A stretch of 64,000 nt of DNA, from NCBI GenBank assembly GCA_024281825.1, contig JAMWZY010000012.1, forward strand, positions 1 through 64,000, written 5' to 3'. Under the pieces are notes generated by a model. The model had not been told where the DNA came from and ran no database searches. It saw nothing but the letters and a program-made list of their open reading frames with translations. Positions 10,044-20,427 of the stretch are shown one piece after another (the first letter of the stretch is position 1; each line of letters opens with the position of its first letter). This DNA comes from Nitrosomonas sp. (lineage in GTDB: Bacteria > Pseudomonadota > Gammaproteobacteria > Burkholderiales > Nitrosomonadaceae). A program made the translations under genes and the position numbers.

Positions 10044-10661
10044 CTATCCATTGGATATTTGATCATGGAATGGTTCAATATCAAGCAGCACACAAAAAAT
10101 AAGCGCTTCTTCTTCAACCAAAACATTCTTTTGAATGATGGCTTGGCATGTTGTTATCTGCTGTTGTAAATTCTGTTTTTCCAATCGCAAACAAAATGCC
10201 TCACTATTTTCCTGAGTTAACGTTCCCAAGATCTTATTTCGGATTATGATTCGAATTTTACTATCAAATGGCATGAGATAAGCTGTTACCAAAAAAATTT
10301 CAATGTGCCCTTCGCTGCGAATTTGGAAAGACTCATGATCAGCTTGAATATCATGTATCAATTGATGGATATGGTCTGAATAAAGCTCTCCGGATACCCG
10401 GCAATCAAACTTTTTCCTTTCCGGCCATGCAAAATAAGTTTTTGTTTGATCAATTGTAACGAAATGATCCATACGTTGATTGCTTTGCCACGATACCTCC
10501 TGGGTGGCAATTTTATTTTCTGAAAAATAAAGAATAGCCGCGGCACAAACAGTTACAGGCACAATGAAAGTCTCATTAATACCGGCTCCCGCAACCAATC
10601 CCATTGATAACGATAGTCCAAAAATAGCTAGCAAACTCATGCGAATTCTGCAATCAAACAT
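10044..10661 (-). CDS. Uncharacterised membrane-anchored protein
   Basis: A 205-residue protein not recognised. Two adjacent hydrophobic stretches (about 9-28 and 31-46) suggest an N-terminal membrane hairpin. The remainder is a soluble alpha/beta-looking domain with acidic, cysteine-poor sequence, including FDCRVSGELYSDHIHQLIHD. It ends 4 bases from yggS (convergent) and lies 17 bases downstream of the glutathione peroxidase gene, so it is probably expressed with that gene. Confidence 0.6.
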   Translation of the reverse strand: MFDCRIRMSLLAIFGLSLSMGLVAGAGINETFIVPVTVCAAAILYFSENKIATQEVSWQSNQRMDHFVTIDQTKTYFAWPERKKFDCRVSGELYSDHIHQLIHDIQADHESFQIRSEGHIEIFLVTAYLMPFDSKIRIIIRNKILGTLTQENSEAFCLRLEKQNLQQQITTCQAIIQKNVLVEEEALIFCVLLDIEPFHDQISNG

Positions 10662-10678
10662 CCAATAATGGTTTAAAT

Positions 10679-11218
10679 TTACTGCTGTAAAGCACGTTCA
10701 ATGGTCGCAATCACTCCGCTATCAAACGGCTTAGTGTGGGGACTAAATTGCGTGATTAATTGACCATCGCGCCCGATCAGGTATTTGTGAAAATTCCACG
10801 TCGGATAGGTCCCGGACAACTGCGCAAGTTGCACATAAAACGGGTGCGCATGTTCTTTTTTTACAGGTGTTTTTTCAAACATCGGAAATTTGACGTCATA
10901 AGTCAAACGACAGAAATCTTGTATTTCTGCTTCGGTACCTGGTTCCTGTCCCATAAAATCATTGGATGGAAAACCCAGAACCACCAACCCTTGTTGCTGA
11001 TATTTTTCATGCAGTTGTTCCAGTCCTTCGTATTGGGGGGTATAACCGCATTTACTGGCTGTATTGACGATCAATAGTACTTTACCTGAAAATTCTTGGC
11101 ATAGATTGACCGTTTCCGACGACGCAAGACGTCGAAAATTTTGATCGAGCAAATTGCTTTTACAACCCCAAACAGAAAACGACAGAAAAGTCGCTATGAG
11201 TGCCAAAAGAATACGCAT
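10679..11218 (-). CDS. Glutathione/thioredoxin peroxidase, exported
   Basis: A 179-residue GPx-family thiol peroxidase (BtuE/Gpx type). The peroxidatic residue is cysteine, in NTASKCGYTPQYEGL. The conserved glutamine region is GFPSNDFMGQEPG and the tryptophan motif is WNFHKYL. Unlike cytosolic BtuE it starts with a signal-like segment ending SFSVWGC, which could be a lipobox, so it may be a periplasmic lipoprotein detoxifying lipid or hydrogen peroxides. It diverges from the metalloprotease gene at 11387. Confidence 0.88.
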   Translation of the reverse strand: MRILLALIATFLSFSVWGCKSNLLDQNFRRLASSETVNLCQEFSGKVLLIVNTASKCGYTPQYEGLEQLHEKYQQQGLVVLGFPSNDFMGQEPGTEAEIQDFCRLTYDVKFPMFEKTPVKKEHAHPFYVQLAQLSGTYPTWNFHKYLIGRDGQLITQFSPHTKPFDSGVIATIERALQQ

Positions 11219-11386
11219 GATGCCTCCTTAAACTTAAATAATGATTCGAGAATGTGGAGGATGTACTGCTAATCAAAACAAAAAGGATCTACCGCCACAG
11301 GTTGCAAGGTTTAATTAAACCACACAACCATTTCAATCTGATATGATAATCTGAAATTATCAAGCAAAAATTGCTGTGGGAGATGT

Positions 11387-12226
11387 ATGCTTTGGCGGGG
11401 AAGAAGGCAAAGTAACAACGTTGAAGACAGGCGCGGTCAGTTTGTGCGTGGTGGAACTGCGATTGGTAGCGGTGGCATTATCATAGCACTGATTGCAGTA
11501 TTTATTTTTGGACAAGACCCTCTCATGGTGCTGCAAGGTTTGCAACAGCAAAGTGAATCGATTTCAAGATCGGAACCCTACCAGCCCAGTGATCAAGAAC
11601 AAGAAATTTTCAACCTTATCAGTGTCGTTTTGGCAGATACAGAAGATACCTGGGGTCAAATTTTCCAAAGAGCTGGACAAATCTATCAACCACCCAGCTT
11701 AGTCGTCTTTACTGATATGACTCCTACTGCATGTGGGACTGGACAAGCTGCATCTGGTCCATTTTATTGCCCAGGCGACCAAAAAATTTATCTCGATTTA
11801 AGCTTCCTACAACAGCTACAACGCATGGGTGCCAGTGGCGATCTCGCGGTAGCTTATGTTATTGCACACGAAGTCGGACATCATGTGCAAACTTTAACAG
11901 GTGTTTCGCACAAAGTGCGAGATTTGCAAAGCCAGTCGACTCGAGTTGGCGCGAATGCGATTCAGGTTAAAATGGAACTACAGGCTGATTGTTTTGCTGG
12001 CGTGTGGATACAATACACGCAAAAAAGGACGCAATTCCTAGAAAATGGAGATCTAGCAGAAGCCATGCAAGCCGCTGAAGCAGTTGGTGATGATAATATT
12101 ATGCTTCAAGCTGGCATTCCACCTCGCCGAGAAGCATTTACACATGGTTCTGCCAAGGATCGAATGAGCTGGTTAAATCGGGGGCTTCAAGCAAGAAATT
12201 TAGACGATTGTGAAGCAGGTATTTGA
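11387..12226 (+). CDS. YpfJ-type neutral zinc metallopeptidase
   Basis: A 279-residue protein of the YpfJ family (zincin fold). One N-terminal transmembrane segment (about 29-46) places the domain in the periplasm. The zinc site HEVGHHVQ (about 162-169) is present, with ADCFAGVW downstream supplying the third ligand region. CGTGQAASGPFYCP, another family hallmark, holds two cysteines. Substrates are unknown. The start is preceded by GGGAGA. Confidence 0.88.
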   Translation: MLWRGRRQSNNVEDRRGQFVRGGTAIGSGGIIIALIAVFIFGQDPLMVLQGLQQQSESISRSEPYQPSDQEQEIFNLISVVLADTEDTWGQIFQRAGQIYQPPSLVVFTDMTPTACGTGQAASGPFYCPGDQKIYLDLSFLQQLQRMGASGDLAVAYVIAHEVGHHVQTLTGVSHKVRDLQSQSTRVGANAIQVKMELQADCFAGVWIQYTQKRTQFLENGDLAEAMQAAEAVGDDNIMLQAGIPPRREAFTHGSAKDRMSWLNRGLQARNLDDCEAGI

Positions 12227-12298
12227 TACAAAAAGAATGAAAATAATCGTAGTGTTTGCGTTCCGAAATATTAAGTTTCTAATTCAAAGGAGTATAAA

Positions 12299-13099
12299 AT
12301 GGCATACGGATCTATTGTCGAAAATCTAATCAAAGCGCTGGCAAAAGAAGGTAAAACAAGGCTTGAGCATATGGCAAGAAACTCAATAAATTCGGAGGGA
12401 AGTATTAATGTGAGTACTCATGCAAATGCTCAGGAAGAAGGCATCACAGGAATCTTCAAAAAATTATTTGGCTCAAAAGAAGTTGCAAGTGCTGTTAATA
12501 CAGCAGCAAATGCTACCAATAACATGACATCCGGCCAAATTGGCAGTATCGGTGCTATTGCTGGAGCTATACTAGGAGGAGGCAGTTCCTCAATAAAAGG
12601 TGCGTTGGGTGGCGGTGCATTAGCGATGTTAGGAACACTCGCCATCAATGCATTGCAAAACAAATTGAACATTCAACCTGCTGCGCTCGCTTCAGAACCA
12701 TTGGAAAAAATTCTCAATGAAGATCAGATCGAATCCATGAAGTCAGAGGACACTGAGAAATTGATGTTGTGTGCGATGATCAGTGCAGCCAAGGCCGATG
12801 GTCAATTGGATGACCAGGAAATGGATAAAATCATGGGAAAAGTAGGTGAAAATGGTATTACCGCAGAAGAACAAAATTTCATTCGCAGTGAGATTAATAA
12901 GCCACTCAATATACAAAATCTTGTTTCAGGCATTCCTAATCCTCTGGTGGCTGCGCAAGTTTATGCAGCTTCATTATTTGCCATCGATGTCAATACCAAT
13001 GCGGAAAGACAATATTTAAAGGAATTGGCTCAGGCACTTAGTTTAGATGCCGACGCGGTAAAACGCATCCATGATATGACTGGTACGCCTTCGGCCTAG
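12299..13099 (+). CDS. DUF533 / YebE-family protein
   Basis: A 266-residue DUF533 protein. The N-terminal half holds a glycine- and alanine-rich, probably membrane-associated segment (about 78-120). The C-terminal TerB-like helical domain includes MLCAMISAAKADGQLDDQEM and the NAERQYLKELAQAL signature. A strong RBS, AAAGGAG, precedes the ATG. Function is unknown; E. coli YebE is under envelope-stress control. Confidence 0.82.
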   Translation: MAYGSIVENLIKALAKEGKTRLEHMARNSINSEGSINVSTHANAQEEGITGIFKKLFGSKEVASAVNTAANATNNMTSGQIGSIGAIAGAILGGGSSSIKGALGGGALAMLGTLAINALQNKLNIQPAALASEPLEKILNEDQIESMKSEDTEKLMLCAMISAAKADGQLDDQEMDKIMGKVGENGITAEEQNFIRSEINKPLNIQNLVSGIPNPLVAAQVYAASLFAIDVNTNAERQYLKELAQALSLDADAVKRIHDMTGTPSA

Positions 13100-13173
13100 C
13101 ATTGTCTTTTTATAACAATCGATCAAAAAATATTGCTTGCCGTAAATTATGCTATTTAAATTTAGGAGAGATA

Positions 13174-14382
13174 ATGAATTTCCATCCGAAATGCTTAAAA
13201 CTTAAAATATTACTCAAGTCGTTATTCTTAATAATATTTTTATTTTTTAGTACCGGCTTATATGCAGATTGGTCTTTTATAGGGCTAGGATCGCTCGGGG
13301 GAAATTACAGTAAAGCAAGTGCAATTAACGATTCTGGTCAAATTGTCGGCCAATCGCTCAATACCGCAGGTGAAACGAAAGCTTTTTTTACTCAACCCAA
13401 TGGAATAGGAATAACGGATTTATTTCCATCAATTAGTACCAGTTATGCTCAAGATATTAATAATGCGGGACAAGTTACCGGAGCTTACTATTTACCAACA
13501 CTCCCCGGACAAGGTGAATCACCCTTTCATGCTTTTATTACTGGCGCAAATGCCCAAGGCATCGTTGATTTGGGAATCGGCAGCAAGATGAATTCAGGAA
13601 TTTCAATCAACAATGCCGGCCAAGTTCTAGGACGGACCTTTGAGATGGATGGTTCTTCTTCAACCTTCATTACAGGGGCCGATGGCAAAGATGTCCGCAT
13701 CTTGGATACCTTTATGGAAAAATCGATTATTCCTGCTAGTATTAACGAAGACGGCCAAATAACAGGATGGGCTGGTGATTGGTCCATGCCAAGATTCAGT
13801 GTAATTACAGGCTCCAATGGCATGGATATGCTTGAAATAAAAGGACTACCTGGTAACAATAGTGTTTCTGCTTCTGACATTAATGATGCTGGACAGGTAG
13901 TCGGGTATGTTAATTTCTCGAAGGAAAATACTGCACCATTTGCCTTTTTAACAGCCTCGGATGGGAATAATATGATGAACCTAGGCGTATTAAAAGGTGA
14001 CAACTCTTCTTCCGCAACAGGTATTAATGATTTAGGTGAGGTCATAGGCCATTCTTCCAGATATGATTTGGATCATGATCGGATCTTTTTGTATAGTCAT
14101 GGAGGAATGACGGATTTATCAGCATTAAATGTGGTAACTGATTCCGGGTGGAAGGATCTTTTCATCGTGGATATTAACAATCATGGTCAAATGGTGGGAT
14201 TTGGCACTAATAAAGAGGGTGGTACTGAAGCTTTCCTATTGTCTTATACGACTGATACCGTATTTGATCCGCAGCCTATTTATATCCCCCCCGTACCGGA
14301 ACCAGAAACCTATATGATGCTATTAACAGGATTAGGCCTTATCGGTTGGTTTGTCCGGCGTCGGAGATCTTCAGTCCATTGA
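13174..14382 (+). CDS. PEP-CTERM-sorted HAF-repeat extracellular protein
   Basis: About 402 residues from the ATG at 13174, which has AGGAGAG just upstream; an earlier in-frame ATG at 13102 lacks this and would hide the signal peptide. After the signal peptide (about 1-33) come at least five HAF-type repeats with the core AxxINDxGQVVG, each about 45-60 residues and beta-rich. The C-terminus is a PEP-CTERM signal: VPEPETY, a hydrophobic segment, then RRRR. Such proteins are cut by an exosortase and tied to exopolysaccharide or biofilm. No exosortase gene is in the window. Confidence 0.88.
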   Translation: MNFHPKCLKLKILLKSLFLIIFLFFSTGLYADWSFIGLGSLGGNYSKASAINDSGQIVGQSLNTAGETKAFFTQPNGIGITDLFPSISTSYAQDINNAGQVTGAYYLPTLPGQGESPFHAFITGANAQGIVDLGIGSKMNSGISINNAGQVLGRTFEMDGSSSTFITGADGKDVRILDTFMEKSIIPASINEDGQITGWAGDWSMPRFSVITGSNGMDMLEIKGLPGNNSVSASDINDAGQVVGYVNFSKENTAPFAFLTASDGNNMMNLGVLKGDNSSSATGINDLGEVIGHSSRYDLDHDRIFLYSHGGMTDLSALNVVTDSGWKDLFIVDINNHGQMVGFGTNKEGGTEAFLLSYTTDTVFDPQPIYIPPVPEPETYMMLLTGLGLIGWFVRRRRSSVH

Positions 14383-14390
14383 TTCTCATA

Positions 14391-14432
14391 CTTAAATAAG
14401 AAAGGGAGCAGAGGCTCCCTTTCTTATTTAAG
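14391..14432. terminator. Perfect 19-bp bidirectional-type terminator
   Basis: A perfect 19-bp inverted repeat (14391-14409 with 14414-14432) around a four-base AGAG loop. The lower stem is A/T-rich and the upper stem GGGAGC/GCTCCC. It terminates the PEP-CTERM gene and isolates the Nudix-mnmA unit. Confidence 0.9.
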
Positions 14433-14586
14433 AAGAAACTTCCCCACGACGAGTACTGATTGGTATCATTCTTTTTTTCTATTTGGCGCAATGTGATTTG
14501 CTCCAGCGTCTCCGCATAGTTTTACTTTAACCTAATGATGCGAGCATGCTCCTTATATCAATAGCATAGACTTATTACCATACATT

Positions 14587-15039
14587 ATGATTTGGAAACC
14601 CAGTACGACCGTCGCAGCTGTTATTGAACAAAACGGAAAATACCTGTTAGTCGAAGAAAGGCAAGAACCCGAGCCAGGTTTATTCTTAAACCAACCTGCT
14701 GGACACTTGGACCCGGGAGAGTCGCTACTACAAGGTGCTATCCGTGAAACCTTAGAAGAAACTGCTTATACTTTCGCACCCAAGTATTTGATTGGTATTT
14801 ATCAGTGGTACTCCAAACGCGCTGATACCACCTATATTCGCTTTGCATTTGCCGGATCCATTACGCACCATGATCCACATCGTATACTGGATGATGGAAT
14901 CGTACGCGCAGCCTGGTTTGATTTCAGTGAAATTTCACAGCAAATCGATCGACACCGCAGTCCATTAGTTATGCAATGCATCCTGGATCACCGTGACGGA
15001 AAGCAATTTTCACTTGATTTGATTAGGCATTATGACTAA
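14587..15039 (+). CDS. Nudix hydrolase, NudJ-like
   Basis: A 150-residue Nudix phosphatase. The Nudix box starts [14 protein letters not shown] and ends RETLEETA (about 38-60), giving the metal-binding glutamates. It overlaps mnmA by eight bases. A NudJ-type gene beside mnmA is a common betaproteobacterial and gammaproteobacterial arrangement; NudJ acts on thiamine and nucleoside diphosphates or triphosphates. Exact substrate not assignable. Confidence 0.88.
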   Translation: MIWKPSTTVAAVIEQNGKYLLVEERQEPEPGLFLNQPAGHLDPGESLLQGAIRETLEETAYTFAPKYLIGIYQWYSKRADTTYIRFAFAGSITHHDPHRILDDGIVRAAWFDFSEISQQIDRHRSPLVMQCILDHRDGKQFSLDLIRHYD

Positions 15040-16156
15040 TACCTCAAAAAAACAACGTGTGGTTGTAGGCATGTCAGGTGGGGTAGATTCATCTGTGGCT
15101 GCCTACTTATTAAAACAACAAGGATTTGACGTAGTAGGTGTATTTATGAAGAATTGGGAAGATGACGATACAGATGAATATTGTTCTGCGCGTCAGGATT
15201 TTTTAGATGCGGTATCCGTTGCCGATGTGCTGGATATTCCTATTGAAGTCGTGAATTTTTCAACAGAATACAAAGATCGGGTTTTTTCTAATTTCTTGGT
15301 GGAATACCAAGCAGGTCGAACCCCCAATCCTGACATATTATGCAATGCAGAAATCAAGTTCAAGGCATTTTTGGAATATGCAATTCAGCTGGATGCTAAT
15401 TACATCGCCACAGGACACTATGCACAGATCAAAAAAACAGGGAAACTTTTCCAATTGCTCAAAGCAGAAGACGGTACCAAAGATCAAAGTTATTTTTTGT
15501 ATCGCTTAAATCAAACGCAATTAGCTAAAGCACTTTTTCCGATTGGTCATTTATATAAACGCGAGGTACGCAAGATAGCCGAGGAAATTGCGCTTGCCAA
15601 TTTTGCCAAGAAAGACAGTACCGGTATTTGTTTTATCGGCGAACGTCCTTTTCGTGAATTTCTTAATCGCTACCTCCCGCAACAACCCGGAGAAATACAA
15701 ACGCCTGATGGCAAAGTGATCGGACAACACATCGGTTTAATGTATTACACCATTGGCCAGCGGCAAGGTTTGGGCATCGGTGGAACACGTGCAGGTAGTG
15801 ATGCACCTTGGTTCGTATCGAATAAGGATATGCAACGCAACGTACTGATCGCTGTACAAGGACATGATCATCCAGATTTGTTGCATTCAGCGCTACGAGC
15901 AACAAACTTAACCTGGATCAGTAGTGATCTCCCCCATTGTCATTGGGTTTATGCAAGCAAAACACGTTATCGACAAACTGACGCTCCTTGCACTATTACA
16001 AAATTGACACACGACGATTGTCAAGTGGATTTTGCGCAACCCCAATGGGCGATCACACCTGGACAGTCTGTCGTCATTTACGAAAGCAAAGTATGTTTGG
16101 GAGGCGGCATTATTGACGATATGTCTCATGCTAATAATGTGGATTTAATCGAATAA
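15032..16156 (+). CDS. mnmA: tRNA-specific 2-thiouridylase
   Basis: A 374-residue MnmA (TrmU), which puts sulfur on U34 of tRNA-Lys, -Glu and -Gln using ATP and a persulfide relay. The PP-loop is [14 protein letters not shown] near residue 13. The catalytic cysteine pair is in [12 protein letters not shown] (about 106) and STGICFIG (about 203). Full length. Coupled to the Nudix gene by overlap. Confidence 0.96.
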   Translation: MTNTSKKQRVVVGMSGGVDSSVAAYLLKQQGFDVVGVFMKNWEDDDTDEYCSARQDFLDAVSVADVLDIPIEVVNFSTEYKDRVFSNFLVEYQAGRTPNPDILCNAEIKFKAFLEYAIQLDANYIATGHYAQIKKTGKLFQLLKAEDGTKDQSYFLYRLNQTQLAKALFPIGHLYKREVRKIAEEIALANFAKKDSTGICFIGERPFREFLNRYLPQQPGEIQTPDGKVIGQHIGLMYYTIGQRQGLGIGGTRAGSDAPWFVSNKDMQRNVLIAVQGHDHPDLLHSALRATNLTWISSDLPHCHWVYASKTRYRQTDAPCTITKLTHDDCQVDFAQPQWAITPGQSVVIYESKVCLGGGIIDDMSHANNVDLIE

Positions 16157-16407
16157 GATGACCTTACAAAAAATCATCAATACAGCGAATAGGGTTGGAG
16201 CAATCTATTTTTCCAAGTAAAATTAGGAAAATGTGCTAATTATCTGTCAAAAACAGATTGAAGTAATCTATACAAAGAAGTGATGAGCAGTACATATACT
16301 TAATCGACGATAATCTGTATCTGTTTTAAACGCTGCTGCAACGACAAATAGTTTTTTAACAACCAGTTCAAATAAAATGCCATGGACATTTTCTAAGAGA
16401 GGAATTT

Positions 16408-16743
16408 ATGAATAACTATCAATATGCTCCAAATATTTTGCGCCATGTTATCACTTCACTGGTAATTCTTTTTAGTGCAGTGTTAATCAGTTGCGGCTCA
16501 ACTCAAACGCAGCCCAGTACCGGTCAATTTATTGACGATTCAGCAATTACAGCGAAAGTGAAAGCTAAATTGTTTGATGATTCGATAGTAAGAGCCACTG
16601 CTATCAGTGTTGAGACTTTTAAAGGAACTGTACAGTTAAGCGGTTTTGCAAATTCCAAAGATGAAATCAGTAGAGCAGAAAGTTTAACCAAAAGTGTCGA
16701 TGGTGTTCGAGCAGTTAGAAACAACATCATTCTAAAACAATAA
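16408..16743 (+). CDS. BON-domain lipoprotein
   Basis: A 111-residue protein with a lipoprotein signal (lipobox LISC near residue 29) and one BON domain (about 40-110), with the typical ITAKVKAKLF opening and GTVQLSGFA core. BON domains bind phospholipid or the envelope. A good RBS, GAGAGGAA, precedes the ATG. It stands alone between two intergenic stretches. Confidence 0.85.
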   Translation: MNNYQYAPNILRHVITSLVILFSAVLISCGSTQTQPSTGQFIDDSAITAKVKAKLFDDSIVRATAISVETFKGTVQLSGFANSKDEISRAESLTKSVDGVRAVRNNIILKQ

Positions 16744-17464
16744 CTTGGATTAAGTCCGAATGGATCGGATTTGGCAAAAACCCAGATGATCTGGATTGCC
16801 TGTTCCGATCTGAGGTAGGACCTCTGCTAACATACTTGATAAAGCTGAGATTTAGCAGCATTTGGGTTCATCCCGGTGACCTATTATAGTATAGTAGAAA
16901 CATTGTGAAGCTTTGAAATCACGCGACATTAAAAACATCACGCAAGATAAAGCAACTAAGAACAAATCGCTCATACAGTGGCAATTACGCTGTAATTGTT
17001 TAATCTCTGCCGGGTTTAATTCCTCGTTCCTTGGAACGGAATCACTTTATTCACCAAAAAGCTGAATGCACCTTTAATTCAGGCACACGCTGGCTTGGCA
17101 GCAAATGTCTCTAGATTTACCACAAAGCGCATGCCCGGCATATCCTACAGGAATGGCGTATAAACCCAGAAAGATTGCCAAGTTGTATGCTAAGAGTAGT
17201 CTTTTCCCACGACAACCACAGACAACGAATGCCTTCTAACCCAAAAATAGCGCAATAGCGCTTCTATTTCTCTAAGTTTCTTTACAAAAAAACTCACTAA
17301 ATTTACCTAAACTTTAGCGTTAAATTGGGTTCTAAAGAATCTGCAGCGAATCTGGAAACTTCCTTATCACCGCAGCAAAATATTCCGAGTTGTGTAGACC
17401 CCCCTGAGACATGGAACAAAAAAATCAAGATTAGTCCTTTTTTGCCCCATGAAAACGGAGAAAT
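16744..17464. other. Long intergenic region with no clear gene
   Basis: About 720 bases without a convincing gene. It holds small hairpins, CAATTAC/GTAATTG (16982-16998) and a GTTCC-TT-GGAAC stem near 17026-17037. A 44-codon ORF (17105-17239) beginning MSLDLPQSACPAY has no RBS and no recognisable family. An unannotated small RNA cannot be excluded; I saw no tRNA or rRNA signature. Confidence 0.4.
17410..17451 (-). terminator. Probable terminator of the first small membrane-protein gene
   Basis: A 14-base inverted repeat with two mismatches (17410-17423 with 17438-17451) containing A/T runs, just downstream of the gene at 17465 on the minus strand. The T run lies in the 3' arm for minus-strand transcription. 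Confidence 0.55.
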
Positions 17465-17683
17465 TTATTCCTGAACAATTGCTTTCTTAAGAAAATGACT
17501 GTAGCTCAATTCTGATCCACCCCAAACTGAGGCAATAACAAGATAACTGAAATAAAGGATTACTCCAAGAATAACATCAGAAATAAACCACTCTATAAAT
17601 GACAGCTCGAAAAAGGACAGAATACTAAAAAACACACCAGTTATGATTAATGCAGAAATAGCAAATATTTGACTCGCTCTCAT
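17465..17683 (-). CDS. 72-residue two-helix membrane protein, paralogue A
   Basis: Not recognised. Two predicted transmembrane segments (about 5-27 and 33-52) surround the shared core EWFISDVILG and YFSYLVIAS. An excellent RBS (AGGAG, nine bases before the ATG) and a downstream hairpin make it a credible gene. It is a tandem paralogue of the gene at 17867-18085, about 55-60 percent identical over the helices, while the hydrophilic tails have diverged. Conservation of the EWFISD acid-rich loop suggests a structural or binding role. Confidence 0.7.
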   Translation of the reverse strand: MRASQIFAISALIITGVFFSILSFFELSFIEWFISDVILGVILYFSYLVIASVWGGSELSYSHFLKKAIVQE

Positions 17684-17866
17684 AAAAATTTACTCCTTAA
17701 GTTGAATTGATTAAATAAATTAATAAGACGTGCTGATCCACACAACATCTAAATTCTCATAAATTCAAAGATTGGATTACAATCGCAATAAGTATATGAT
17801 TTTAAATAAAAATCTATCCGATCTCTAAAAATAGATTGACGATTACTAAAAAATAAAGCAAAAGGC

Positions 17867-18085
17867 TTATTTCTGCGCCGTTGCTTTGTTAAAGAAACTG
17901 TTATCGCTCCGTCTTGAGTCAGCCCAGATTGAAGCAATAACAAGATAACTGAAGTATAAAATCCCACCTAAAATGATATCTGAAATAAACCACTCCACTA
18001 ATGACAGTTTGAAAAACGACATTACGCTAAAAAAGATACCTATAATCGCTAATGCTAAGATAACGAACGTTTGATTCATTTTCAT
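17867..18085 (-). CDS. 72-residue two-helix membrane protein, paralogue B
   Basis: Tandem paralogue of the gene at 17465, with the same length, two hydrophobic helices and the EWFISDIILG / YFSYLVIASIW core. Two candidate starts lie six bases apart (MKMNQ); a purine stretch, AAGGGG, lies upstream. The two genes are 183 bases apart on the same strand and could be co-transcribed. Family and function unknown. Confidence 0.68.
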   Translation of the reverse strand: MKMNQTFVILALAIIGIFFSVMSFFKLSLVEWFISDIILGGILYFSYLVIASIWADSRRSDNSFFNKATAQK

Positions 18086-18661
18086 TACTGTTAACCCCTT
18101 AGTAAAATTAGATTATTTAAAGTTTTTACCTTTTTGAAACTGCCGTACAATCGGACTTTACAGTGATATAGAAATTCTGAAATTTACTGGATCACAAATA
18201 AGCCCAAAAAACCAAAAAATACTATTTAATTTTTGTAGTAACCCATTAATAACAATATAAAAATATTACATAATATTAATATATTATCCACACTCCCTTC
18301 GCAGTTCCTAAATCATCCGGAACTCGAGCAAAATTGAATGATAAGATATGCGAATTTCAATAGAATTAAAAAACAGGCCTGACTTTATAGGCTATTTATC
18401 AACTTAACCTAGGTTAATCAATGTCATATTTAGAATTTATCGAGGGTTCATTTCAGTAATTCAATATGATTACTTCCAAGAAAAGTCAATGAGAATGCTC
18501 ATCATTTCGATAACTCTCATAAATCGATGCGATAAATCGATAAAACTATGTGGCTTATTTCCGACATAGTTTATGTAGCGATACTAAGATGCAATCTACT
18601 CGCAACTTAATTCAGCAGAATTGATTGTCGACAGCATGGCATAAATTTTTCTCTTCGCAAA
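18086..18661. other. AT-rich intergenic region with one inverted repeat
   Basis: About 575 bases, very AT-rich and without a coding signal. A 9-bp inverted repeat, AAACTATGT (18543-18551) with ACATAGTTT (18564-18572), lies about 90 bases before trmJ. The region must carry the promoters of the small membrane-protein pair and of trmJ, but no clear hexamers stand out. Confidence 0.4.
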
Positions 18662-19384
18662 ATGACCATCCTAGATTTTTTTCGCATCGTTCTGAGTCAC
18701 ACCAGTCATCCGGGCAATATTGGGGCAACGGCACGAGCAATGAAAACAATGGGATTACACACATTGTATCTTGTGAATCCTAAACACTTTCCGAATGAAG
18801 AAGCAAATGCCCGGGCATCAAATGCAATGGATATTCTGCAGAACACAATTATTTGTGAATCACTAGACCAGTCATTGATAGATACAGTTTTTACTGCGGC
18901 TGTTACAGCTAGACCGAGAGGACTATCACATGATGTTTTTGATGCTCGGCAAGGTGCCAAAGAATTACTATACTATGCATTACGGCAACAGCCCGTTGCT
19001 CTATTATTTGGACGTGAGAATTCTGGGTTAACCTCAGAAGAGGTCAGTAAATGTCAAATCATTATTCGAATTCCGTCTGATCCGAATTGCTCTTCTTTAA
19101 ACTTAGCGAGTGCAGTACAGATTATGGCTTACGAGTTACGCATGAGTTTATCTGAAAACTCAGCTTTCATATGCACTAACAATTCACCTGCGAACTTCAA
19201 CGAGATCGAAGCTCTTTATACACACCTAGAAGAGTTAATGATCGACAGTGAATTCCTGGATCCGCAAAAACCCAAACTGCTAATGCAACGAATCCGTAGG
19301 TTATTTGCACGTGCACGACTAGAAAAAGAAGAAGTACAAATACTTCGAGGCATCTTATCGGCCTTAACTAAGCATAGCAACTGA
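18662..19384 (+). CDS. trmJ: tRNA (cytidine/uridine-2'-O-)-methyltransferase TrmJ
   Basis: A 240-residue SPOUT-class methyltransferase that modifies position 32 of tRNAs with SAM. Typical features are SHPGNIGATARAMKTMG near residue 15, the FGRENSGLTSEEV knot region near 114 and the LNLASAVQIMAYELR knot loop near 144. The C-terminal helical extension is complete. Stands alone on the plus strand, converging on argB. Confidence 0.93.
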   Translation: MTILDFFRIVLSHTSHPGNIGATARAMKTMGLHTLYLVNPKHFPNEEANARASNAMDILQNTIICESLDQSLIDTVFTAAVTARPRGLSHDVFDARQGAKELLYYALRQQPVALLFGRENSGLTSEEVSKCQIIIRIPSDPNCSSLNLASAVQIMAYELRMSLSENSAFICTNNSPANFNEIEALYTHLEELMIDSEFLDPQKPKLLMQRIRRLFARARLEKEEVQILRGILSALTKHSN

Positions 19385-19465
19385 TCTTTTATTTTTTGAT
19401 TCCCAATCAATTGATAAGAGCACCATAAAAAAATATCGAACATGGTAATTATCCAGCACACTTTC

Positions 19466-20383
<918 letters not shown>

Positions 20384-20427
20384 TCATAAAATTTTTCGCG
20401 TTACTTCAATAGCCTAGAGTACGTTTG

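Noticed and set aside
13527..14045. 172-codon reverse frame over the PEP-CTERM gene
   Set aside because: Arises from the repeated codon pattern of the HAF repeats; no RBS and no family.
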